DNA of 5,612 nucleotides from Pseudomonadota bacterium. GTDB lineage: Bacteria > Pseudomonadota > Gammaproteobacteria > Steroidobacterales > Woeseiaceae. Positions 1-5,612 of the stretch are shown here, piece after piece. The notes beneath the pieces were generated by a model, which was not told the origin of the DNA, searched no databases, and saw only the letters and a list, made by a program, of their open reading frames with translations. The DNA is taken from positions 1 through 5,612 of the forward strand of contig JAKSCZ010000502.1 in NCBI GenBank assembly GCA_022360335.1, read 5' to 3'. Every line of letters starts with the position of its first letter. Position 1 is the stretch's first letter. Position numbers and translations under genes: made by a program.

Positions 1-821
1 TCGACGAGCCAGTCGAGGCCGAGTTCGAACGGCGAGCGCGAGCGACCCGTGCGCACGGTTTCGTCGGCCGGCAGGAAATCCTCGCAGACGGCGACGAAGC
101 CGGCCTCGATGCGGGCCAGATCGAGCGCATGCGTGCCGATCGCGCGGATGCCGAACGGCCGGCCGGCCTCGAACAGGGCATCCCAGAGCGCGCCGGCCTT
201 CGACGGCTCGATCCACAGCTCGTAGCCGAGATCGCCCGTGAACCCCGTGCGCGAGATCGTGAGTTCGCCGCCCTCGAAGCCGGCGTGCATCAGTCCGAAC
301 GGCTTCAGTCGATCGAGTCCGCGGAAACCGAGACCGGCCAGCGTGCTGTACGACGTCGGGCCCTGCACGGCCAGCGCAGCGACGTCCTCCGTCTCGTGGA
401 CCACCGTGACGTCGAAACCGATCGTCGCGGCCTGCAGCCAGGCGTAGTGCCGCTCCTGCGAGCACAGGCGGTACTCGCCTTCGCGCAGGTGGAAGATCGT
501 GCCGTCGTCGATGACCTGACCCCGGTCGTCGCACCAGACGGCGTACGCGACGCGGCCCGGCGCTACCTTCGCCATATCGCGCGTCACGAGCCGATTCAGG
601 TACGCGAGCGCGTCGCGGCCCGCAATCCGGTACTTGGTCATCGGCGTCAGGTCGAACACGGCCGTCGCGTTGCGTATCGCAGAGTACTCGATATCGGCGC
701 AGTACAGCTCGCTCGCGGCCGTGTAGCCTTTCCACCGATGCCACTCGTTGACCGTGTCGAGCGCCTTCAGGCGCGAGTAGAACGGCGACTCGAGGCGGCC
801 CTGGTGCACCTCGTACGTCAT
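1..821 (-). CDS. GcvT-family aminomethyltransferase / THF-dependent demethylase-like protein (3' end outside window)
   Basis: I translated this frame by hand from ATG at 821-819; 273 codons are visible and the frame stays open to base 1, so the C-terminus is missing. The protein looks like the folate-binding GcvT fold (aminomethyltransferase, DmdA and the C-terminal domains of dimethylglycine or sarcosine oxidising enzymes). Visible landmarks are an N-terminal SPFYSRL segment (12-18), AVFDLTPMTKYRIAG (54-68), the conserved VIDD acidic pair (103-106) that aligns with the folate-site Asp region of GcvT, AVQGPTS (151-157), the signature SRTGFTGDLGYELW (190-203) and ALDLARIEAGF (232-242), then SPFELGLDWLV at the edge. 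GcvT-family members usually have 350-470 residues, so roughly 100 or more are missing. The start is supported by a GGGAGAAGG ribosome site 8 bases upstream and by the 4-base ATGA overlap with the flavoprotein gene before it. It is unlikely to be the housekeeping glycine-cleavage T protein, since no gcvH or gcvP is adjacent. Family assignment is firm; the substrate is unknown. Confidence 0.88.
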   Translation of the reverse strand, partial: MTYEVHQGRLESPFYSRLKALDTVNEWHRWKGYTAASELYCADIEYSAIRNATAVFDLTPMTKYRIAGRDALAYLNRLVTRDMAKVAPGRVAYAVWCDDRGQVIDDGTIFHLREGEYRLCSQERHYAWLQAATIGFDVTVVHETEDVAALAVQGPTSYSTLAGLGFRGLDRLKPFGLMHAGFEGGELTISRTGFTGDLGYELWIEPSKAGALWDALFEAGRPFGIRAIGTHALDLARIEAGFVAVCEDFLPADETVRTGRSRSPFELGLDWLV

Positions 822-2362
822 CGCGCCTTCTCCCGCTTCAGTATGCTTCGGGCCGCGTTCCTGCCCGGCGCGCCGCTCACGCCGCCGCCCGGGTGGGCGC
901 CGGCGCCGCACAGGAACAGGCCGTCGAGCGGCATCGCGTATTGCGCCGAGCCGCTGACGGGCCGCGTGAACAGGAACTGGTCGAGCGCGAGCTCGCCGTG
1001 GTGCCAGTGGCCGCCCGTGATCCCGAACTGCGTCTCGATATCGGCAGGCGTCAGCAACTCGCTCGCGACGACCTGCCGCTCGATGCCGGGCGCGTATTTC
1101 GCGATCGTGCCGAGGGCGACGTCGAAGAACGCCCGCCTGGCCTCGTCGGTCCAGCCGCCCCGCAAGCCGTACGGCGCAAACTGCACGACGGCGGACAGGA
1201 CGTGGTGGCCCGCGGGCGCCAGCGTCTCGTCGCTCACGCTCGGCAACGTCATCTCGACGACCGGCTCCGGCGAATACTCTCCGTACTTGGCCGGGTTGAA
1301 GGCCCGCTCGACACGGTGCTCGTCGCCGGCGATCACGATGCGATTGACGAGATCGCTTCTCCCGAGTCCGTCGAACGCCGGCAGGCCGTCGAGCGCGAGG
1401 TGCAGCTTCGCCGCATTGCCCTTCGACCGGAAATGGTGAATGCGCCGTACGAACGCGGTCTCGAAATGCTGCGCCCCGACCAGCTTCATGACGGTGCGTT
1501 TGGGGTCGGCGTTGGAGATCACGGTATAACTCGGGAACTGTTCGCCGTCGGCCGTTTCGACGCCGACGACGCGCCCGTTGTCCACGACGATGCGCTCGAT
1601 CGGCCTGCCCGTGTGAATGGTGGCACCCGCAGCGCGCGCGGCCTGCGCCAGCCGGGCCGTCACCGTCCCGATACCGCCTCTGGGCAGGGCGGTCCGGCCG
1701 TCGTTGCCTGCAAGACGGTAGAGATAGCTCATGATCGTGCCCGGCGAGCGCGGCCCGAGCTGCGTCCCGAGCACGGCGTCGAGGCAGACGGCGCCCTTGA
1801 GCAGCCGGCTGTCGAACCGCTCCGTGACCTCGTCGTGGACGTTCGTGCCGATGAGGCGCAGGAATTCGCGCATCTCTTTTCTACCGAGGCGCCGGACGCC
1901 GAACGCGAGTCGGGCCAGCGCCACGAGATCGTCCCGGTCCCGCGTGCCGAGCCGGGGCGGCGGCCGGACGAGCCAGCCGCGCATCAGGCCGGCGAAGCGC
2001 GTCATGCGCCTGCGGAAACGGGCGTAGCGTTCGGCATCGTTCGCCGAGACGCCGTCGACGTCGCGACCGTGCAGCCTGACGTGCCGGCCGTCGTCGCCGA
2101 GGGCGATGGTCGCGATATCGTCGCTCGCCGGATGCAGCTTGAGGCCGAGTTCACGGCGCACCTCGGGCTGCAGCTGGTACAGCAGGTGCGCGACGGGAGA
2201 GACGAGATAGCCGTCGGCGAACTCACGCGTGACGGCCGCGCCGCCGACCCGCTCGCTCGCCTCGAACACGAGCACGCGGCGGCCGGCTTTCGCGAGCAGC
2301 GCGGCGCACACCAGGCCGTTGTGGCCGGCGCCGACGACGATGGCATCGTAGCGCTCAGTCAT
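818..2362 (-). CDS. FAD-dependent oxidoreductase, PYROXD2/CrtI-like (second tandem paralogue)
   Basis: The 514-residue protein is a complete flavoprotein of the phytoene-desaturase-like/PYROXD2 group. It opens with a Rossmann ADP-binding motif GAGHNG (11-16), an acidic residue E34 closing the second strand (binds the ADP ribose in this fold) and the GGAA motif (40-43). Further on are PRGGIGTV in the middle third, GITGGHWHHGELALDQ in the last fifth, and the family's C-terminal FAD-contact segment LFLCGAGAHPGGGVSGAPG (482-500). There is no signal peptide or membrane helix, so it should be cytoplasmic. Members act as FAD-dependent desaturases, oxidases or isomerases, and many are uncharacterised; no substrate can be assigned. 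Its start overlaps the end of the upstream paralogue by 8 bases and has a good GGAG site 10 bases upstream. Its stop overlaps the GcvT-like start (ATGA). Over the last 71 aligned residues it matches the neighbouring paralogue at about 46 positions, whereas the central substrate region is much more divergent. It is clearly not a classical carotenoid gene by context: no crtB or crtE is nearby. Confidence 0.92.
   Translation of the reverse strand: MTERYDAIVVGAGHNGLVCAALLAKAGRRVLVFEASERVGGAAVTREFADGYLVSPVAHLLYQLQPEVRRELGLKLHPASDDIATIALGDDGRHVRLHGRDVDGVSANDAERYARFRRRMTRFAGLMRGWLVRPPPRLGTRDRDDLVALARLAFGVRRLGRKEMREFLRLIGTNVHDEVTERFDSRLLKGAVCLDAVLGTQLGPRSPGTIMSYLYRLAGNDGRTALPRGGIGTVTARLAQAARAAGATIHTGRPIERIVVDNGRVVGVETADGEQFPSYTVISNADPKRTVMKLVGAQHFETAFVRRIHHFRSKGNAAKLHLALDGLPAFDGLGRSDLVNRIVIAGDEHRVERAFNPAKYGEYSPEPVVEMTLPSVSDETLAPAGHHVLSAVVQFAPYGLRGGWTDEARRAFFDVALGTIAKYAPGIERQVVASELLTPADIETQFGITGGHWHHGELALDQFLFTRPVSGSAQYAMPLDGLFLCGAGAHPGGGVSGAPGRNAARSILKREKAR
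826..834 (-). promoter_or_regulatory. Ribosome binding site of the GcvT-like gene
   Basis: On the minus strand GGGAGAAGG lies inside the last codons of the preceding flavoprotein gene; its GGAG core ends 8 bases before the ATG at 821. Together with the ATGA stop/start overlap it fixes the GcvT-like start and suggests translational coupling. Confidence 0.7.
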
Positions 2363-3971
2363 CGCCGAAATTCTCCGGCACCGTGTTGACCCGGTTCAGG
2401 TCCGCCAGTATCTCGCGCGCGGCATTGGCGCCCGGCGCGGCCATGACGCCGCCGCCCGGATGCGTGCCCGAGCCGCACATCCACAGACCGTTTACGGGCG
2501 TGCGGTATTGCGCAAAACCGGGGACCGGCCTGTTGAACAGCAGCTGATCCAGGGTCAGCTCACCGTGGAAGATATTGCCTTCGGTGATGCCGATCTCCCG
2601 CTCGATGTCCTCGGGCGTGCGCACCTCGACGTGCAGGATCAGGTCCCTGAAGTCGGGACTGTAGTTCGCGATCCGGTCGATGACGGTTTGCCCGAATGCG
2701 TCTTTCTCCCGGCTCGTCCAGGCGCGACCGTCGATCCGGTGCGGGCAGTACTGCACGAAACAGCTCGCGAAGTGTTTGCCCGGCGGCGCCATCGTCGGGT
2801 CGGTCAGCGTCGGGATGACCATGTCGATGTAGGGGTCCTTCGACCAGGTGCCCGCTTTCCAGTCGTCGTAGGCCCGTTCCATGCGCTCGAGCGAATCGAT
2901 GAAGTGCATGTCGCCTAGCATCAGCGGGCTGCCTTCGGGCAGCGCCGGGAAGGTCGGCAGCCCGTCGAGGGCGATGTTGAGCTTGCCCGAGGAGCCGCGG
3001 ATCTTGAAGTTCTCGATGCGCCGGCGGAAGTCCCCGGGCAGGTCGCTCCTGTCGATGCACCTCAGGAAGGTGCGCCTGACGTCCATGGCCGACACGACGA
3101 GCCGGCCGTCGATTTCCTCGCCGCTCTCGAGCGCCACGCCGCCGGCCCTGTTGTTTCTGACGACGATCCTGTCGACACCGGCCCCGGTCCGGAGCTCGCC
3201 GCCGTACGCCCGGAACGCGCCCGCGATCGCGCCGGATACGGCGCCCATGCCGCCCCGCGCGTAACCCCAGGAGCCGACGTTGCCGTCGACCTCGCCCATG
3301 TAATGGTGCAGCAGCACGTAGGCCGTGCCCGGCGAGTGTACGCCGAGCGCCGTGCCGATGATGCCGCTGCCCGATTTCGCCGCCTTGATCACGTCGGTCT
3401 CGAAATACTCGTCGAGGTAGCCGGCGACGCTCATCGTCCAGAAACGGAGCGTCTCGTACATGCGGTCCTCGCCCATCTCCAGGAATTTGCCGCCGATGCG
3501 TACCAGTTCCCGGACGTCCCTGTAACGGAACGACGTCGGGTCCGGCGGCGTCGTCAACAGGAAGTCGCGGATGAAACGGCACTGCCGCATCGTGTCGGCG
3601 CGATAGGTCTTGTAGCTGTCCGCGTCATGTCGCGAGTGGCGCGCCATCTCGCGATACGCGACTTCGGGGTCGTGGTACGCACCGAAGTAATCGCCGTTTT
3701 CCATGAACTGCACCAGGCCGCCGAACGGGGTGATCTGCAGGCCGTGTTTGTGCAGCTCGAGCGCGCGGTAGATCTCGGGGCGCAGCAGGCTGCAGACGTA
3801 GGAGCAATTCGAGTAGATCCAGTCCTTGTAGAGATTGCGGCTGACGGCCGCACCGCCGATGTAGTCGTTCTTCTCGACGCACACGACGTCGAGTCCCGCC
3901 CTGGCGAGGAACGCCGCGGCGGTCAGCCCGTTATGGCCGGCGCCGACGACGATTGCGTCGTAGGTTCTCAT
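2355..3971 (-). CDS. FAD-dependent oxidoreductase, PYROXD2/CrtI-like (first tandem paralogue)
   Basis: The 538-residue protein is a complete flavoprotein of the same group as the gene after it. Motifs are GAGHNG (10-15) for dinucleotide binding, E33 after the second strand, GGAA (39-42), LLRPEIYRALELHKHGL following a Cys-containing NCSYVCS segment, ARGGMGAV in the middle, GITEGNIFHGELTLDQ near the end and LWMCGSGTHPGGGVMAAPG (496-514) contacting FAD. The FHGE...LDQ...RP block is typical of PYROXD2 homologues, and the length fits bacterial members (about 500-560). No export signal is visible, so it is expected in the cytoplasm. It is preceded by the diheme peroxidase gene with a 22-base gap and a GGTGA ribosome site 6 bases before the ATG. 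Compared with its neighbour it has a longer, Tyr/Phe/Met-rich central part (about residues 80-240), which in this fold carries the substrate cavity, so the two probably differ in substrate or act as a pair. The reaction is not predictable from sequence; assignment to family is secure. Confidence 0.92.
   Translation of the reverse strand: MRTYDAIVVGAGHNGLTAAAFLARAGLDVVCVEKNDYIGGAAVSRNLYKDWIYSNCSYVCSLLRPEIYRALELHKHGLQITPFGGLVQFMENGDYFGAYHDPEVAYREMARHSRHDADSYKTYRADTMRQCRFIRDFLLTTPPDPTSFRYRDVRELVRIGGKFLEMGEDRMYETLRFWTMSVAGYLDEYFETDVIKAAKSGSGIIGTALGVHSPGTAYVLLHHYMGEVDGNVGSWGYARGGMGAVSGAIAGAFRAYGGELRTGAGVDRIVVRNNRAGGVALESGEEIDGRLVVSAMDVRRTFLRCIDRSDLPGDFRRRIENFKIRGSSGKLNIALDGLPTFPALPEGSPLMLGDMHFIDSLERMERAYDDWKAGTWSKDPYIDMVIPTLTDPTMAPPGKHFASCFVQYCPHRIDGRAWTSREKDAFGQTVIDRIANYSPDFRDLILHVEVRTPEDIEREIGITEGNIFHGELTLDQLLFNRPVPGFAQYRTPVNGLWMCGSGTHPGGGVMAAPGANAAREILADLNRVNTVPENFGDD
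2371..2376 (-). promoter_or_regulatory. Ribosome binding site of the second flavoprotein gene
   Basis: GGAGAA on the minus strand, inside the last codons of the upstream paralogue; the GGAG core ends 10 bases before the ATG at 2362. It supports this start despite the 8-base gene overlap. Confidence 0.65.
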
Positions 3972-3977
3972 TCGGGA

Positions 3978-3982
3978 TCACC
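3978..3982 (-). promoter_or_regulatory. Ribosome binding site of the first flavoprotein gene
   Basis: GGTGA on the minus strand, 6 bases before the ATG at 3971 and within the 22-base gap after the peroxidase stop. It matches the 3' part of the AAGGAGGTGA consensus. A GGGGA at 3990-3986 lies farther off (14 bases) and is less well placed. Confidence 0.6.
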
Positions 3983-3993
3983 GATTCCCCGCT

Positions 3994-5139
3994 TCAGGTC
4001 CCGCCGGCGAAGGTCGTCGGGGCCGCGAGCGTCCGCAGGAAAGCCGCGAGCTGCCCGAGCTCCCGGCCGTTAAGGCCGAGGGGCTTCGCCTCGTTATGTC
4101 CGATCATGGCGTCCGGCGCCGCATTGTAGTGTTCCAGCACGGCGGCCAGGTCCGGCTGCTGGCCCTTGTGGCCGTAGGGTTCCGTGCCGTCGAGATTGCG
4201 CAGGGACGGCGTGCGAAACGCGCCGATCAGCGCCGCTCCGGTCAGCGCGAATTCGAGTTCGGGGCACGACGCCGATGCCTCGTCGTTGTGCCGGCTCGCG
4301 CAGTTGAACGGCGCTTCGAGAACCTCGCGTACGCCGGCCACCCGGCCCTTGTCCGGCAATTCGCCCGGCACGTTGATGAGACCCGTATTGTGGAATTCGT
4401 TGTTGGTGAACAACGGGCCGTTGTGACATTGCATACAGTTCGCCTCGCCGATGAACAATCGGAGCCCCCGGATCTCGTCCTCGCTGAACAGACGGGCCTG
4501 CCGGCGTTCGTTCCCGGCGACCACGGCGGTCACGTACTCGTCGAATCGCGACCGGGTCGGCATGATCGTCCGTTCGAACGCCGCGATCGCCTTGCCGATG
4601 TTGGAGAACATCGTATCGACGTCGGACGCTTCGCCGAACAGGGATTCGTACATTCGCCAGTAATCCGCGTCCTCGACGACGATCGCGATGACCATGAGAC
4701 GGTTCGCCGCGTGTTCGTCCGGGTCCTCGATCGGCGACAGCGCCTGCGACCACTGGCTGTCGCGGCGCCCGTCCCAGTAGAGCCACGGGCTGTACGCCGT
4801 ACCGACGATACTCGGTGTATTGCGTCGCGACACGCCGACACCGACACCCCTTTGCAGGCCGTCGGCGAATCGTCGCTCGGGCCGGTGGCAGGTCGCGCAG
4901 GATACGGAGCCGTTCGCGCTGAAACGCGTGTCGAAGAACAGCCTGCGTCCGAACTCGACCGCGACCGGATCGTCGGCGACGGCGTTGGTCGGGTCCGGCG
5001 GCAACGCGGGCAGCGACTCGAGCCACAACGACTCGAGGACGGCGCGCTCTTCGTCGGTCCACGGCGCCGGCGCCGACTCGCAGGACGCAAGCCACAGTGC
5101 GAGGACGGCCGCCGGGATTGTCAGCCTGCCGCGATTCAC
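3994..5139 (-). CDS. Diheme cytochrome c peroxidase / MauG-family lipoprotein
   Basis: I start it at the GTG at 5139 (381 residues), not at the ATG at 5205: the GTG gives a 4-base GTGA overlap with the preceding stop and a clean lipoprotein signal, a basic start (VNRGR), a hydrophobic stretch and lipobox LASC with Cys20. Numbering is from that GTG. Two c-type heme sites are present, CATCH (81-85) and CMQCH (235-239). W122 (YWDGRR), Q132 and E142 (SPIEDPDEH) keep the spacing of the inter-heme Trp and the active-site Gln/Glu of bacterial CCPs and MauG. FRTPSLRNL (308-316), PYGHKG (321-326) and AVLEHYN (333-339) complete the C-terminal heme domain. The product should sit on the periplasmic side of a membrane, reducing peroxide with electrons from a small cytochrome or copper protein, or oxidising another partner. 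No Met follows the second heme where CCPs have their axial Met; Tyr338 is at about that place, as in MauG. Two extra Cys (280, 292) flank a small insert. No strong ribosome site precedes the GTG, so coupling to the upstream gene is likely. Confidence 0.9.
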   Translation of the reverse strand: MNRGRLTIPAAVLALWLASCESAPAPWTDEERAVLESLWLESLPALPPDPTNAVADDPVAVEFGRRLFFDTRFSANGSVSCATCHRPERRFADGLQRGVGVGVSRRNTPSIVGTAYSPWLYWDGRRDSQWSQALSPIEDPDEHAANRLMVIAIVVEDADYWRMYESLFGEASDVDTMFSNIGKAIAAFERTIMPTRSRFDEYVTAVVAGNERRQARLFSEDEIRGLRLFIGEANCMQCHNGPLFTNNEFHNTGLINVPGELPDKGRVAGVREVLEAPFNCASRHNDEASASCPELEFALTGAALIGAFRTPSLRNLDGTEPYGHKGQQPDLAAVLEHYNAAPDAMIGHNEAKPLGLNGRELGQLAAFLRTLAAPTTFAGGT

Positions 5140-5612
5140 AGCTGCAGCGCGACCGCCACCGTCCGTTCGCCCTGGTCGGCCCTGATCGTAAACAGCATTT
5201 CCCATTCGCCGCCCATGTGAAAGCGGACCCCGTCGAGCCGGTAGTAGCCGTCGCCGAGCTCTTCCGTGACGCGCGGCCGGGTCGGCAGTCCGTGGTCGTG
5301 CGCCGGCATACCGCCGTCGACCTCGATGTCGGCGTTTTCGACGGGTTCGCCTCTGCCGTCCTCCACGTACAGGACCCAGCTGTGCATGCGGTTGATCTGC
5401 GGTGCGCCGCCCGGCGTCGTGTACGTCACGACGTAGTCCGCAGCGTGCGCAACGGAACCCGCCAGCGCGATGCCCGACAGCATGACGGCCGCTCCGGACA
5501 AGCGGCGTTTCAGACGCCCGCTCATGACGAGGTACTGAATCTGGAGCGCGATCAGCAGTCCCGCGAACAGCGGCCAGTAGCCCCAGCCCGTGAATCCCAC
5601 CTCGAACGGAAA
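5136..5612 (-). CDS. YtkA/FixH-like periplasmic domain protein (5' end outside window or start unresolved)
   Basis: This frame is open to the right edge of the window (158 residues visible). The C-terminal domain of about 100 residues resembles YtkA-like/FixH-like proteins: MHSWVLYVEDGRGEPVENA, then DGGMPAHDHGLPTRPRVT, then GDGYYRLDGVRFHMGGEWEMLFTI, a beta-sandwich pattern often found beside cytochrome c peroxidases or oxidase-assembly genes. The M-P-A-H-D-H cluster could bind metal, but that is inference. Two hydrophobic segments precede it: one near the edge (WGYWPLFAGLLIALQIQYLV) and, after the basic SGRLKRR, a second ending in AHA, which looks like a Sec signal. If translation starts at ATG 5525, the product is a 129-residue secreted protein with cleavage after about residue 28. 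If it starts at GTG 5600 or further upstream, it is a two-helix membrane protein with the same periplasmic domain. No good ribosome site precedes the ATG or GTG, and the hydrophobic upstream part has coding-like codon use, so an upstream start is plausible. The stop overlaps the peroxidase start. Confidence 0.75.
   Translation of the reverse strand, partial: FPFEVGFTGWGYWPLFAGLLIALQIQYLVMSGRLKRRLSGAAVMLSGIALAGSVAHAADYVVTYTTPGGAPQINRMHSWVLYVEDGRGEPVENADIEVDGGMPAHDHGLPTRPRVTEELGDGYYRLDGVRFHMGGEWEMLFTIRADQGERTVAVALQL

Noticed and set aside
129..1439. Long plus-strand open frame (436 codons)
   Set aside because: It runs antisense to the GcvT-like and second flavoprotein genes, crosses their boundary, is rich in Arg/Ala/Pro without domain motifs, and is explained by high GC at third codon positions.
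893..2389. Plus-strand open frame of 498 codons
   Set aside because: Exact antisense shadow of the second flavoprotein gene; low-complexity Arg/Ala/Val/Asp-rich translation, no recognisable family.
2560..3582. Minus-strand open frame of 340 codons inside the first flavoprotein gene
   Set aside because: Shifted frame of a gene with clear FAD motifs; Arg/His/Gly-rich translation typical of out-of-frame reading of high-GC genes.
818..3971. Carotenoid biosynthesis (crtI-type) gene pair
   Set aside because: The flavoproteins share the fold, but their motifs fit PYROXD2-like proteins and no crtB, crtE or crtY is present.
3972..3993. Possible promoter or terminator in the only intergenic gap
   Set aside because: The 22-base gap holds a ribosome site; there is no stem-loop with a T-run and no room for -35/-10 boxes.
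3303..4073. Plus-strand open frame of 256 codons
   Set aside because: Antisense to the first flavoprotein gene, with no motif; the opposite strand carries a full family signature.
4094..5095. Minus-strand open frame of 333 codons inside the peroxidase gene
   Set aside because: Shifted frame of the peroxidase; very Arg-rich and without heme motifs.
4096..5220. Plus-strand open frame of 374 codons
   Set aside because: Antisense to the diheme peroxidase, whose two CXXCH motifs and conserved blocks are on the minus strand; the translation looks like a codon-bias shadow.

Overview
The window is a compact stretch of a high-GC bacterial chromosome, with strong G/C preference at third codon positions. 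All coding is on the minus strand. Five genes read from right to left, packed end to end with overlaps of 4 to 8 bases or a 22-base gap, so they probably form one transcription unit. Both ends are cut: the first gene enters from beyond base 5612 and the last leaves through base 1. Sec and lipoprotein signals, a diheme c-type peroxidase and a YtkA/FixH-like periplasmic protein indicate a Gram-negative host, most likely a proteobacterium (inference; no rRNA or lineage marker is present). No gene-free stretch over 30 bases exists, and I see no tRNA, rRNA, CRISPR array, insertion sequence, promoter or terminator.

Layout in transcription order: (1) 5612-5136, a membrane-associated or secreted YtkA/FixH-like protein, 5' end missing; (2) 5139-3994, a diheme cytochrome c peroxidase/MauG-family lipoprotein that starts on a GTG overlapping the previous stop (GTGA); (3) 3971-2355 and (4) 2362-818, two tandem paralogous FAD-dependent oxidoreductases of the PYROXD2/CrtI-like group; (5) 821-1, a GcvT-family (aminomethyltransferase/THF-dependent demethylase-like) protein, 3' end missing, whose ATG overlaps the preceding stop (ATGA).

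Together the set has an envelope half (metal- or heme-related periplasmic proteins) and a cytoplasmic half (two flavoproteins plus a folate-type C1 transferase). The cytoplasmic half resembles, in outline, pathways where a flavoenzyme oxidises or rearranges a substrate and a GcvT domain passes a one-carbon unit to tetrahydrofolate. The peroxidase could remove peroxide made by the flavoenzymes or modify a periplasmic target. The substrate cannot be read from the sequence. I know of no characterised pathway with exactly this gene set, so it is best treated as a candidate uncharacterised catabolic or redox operon.
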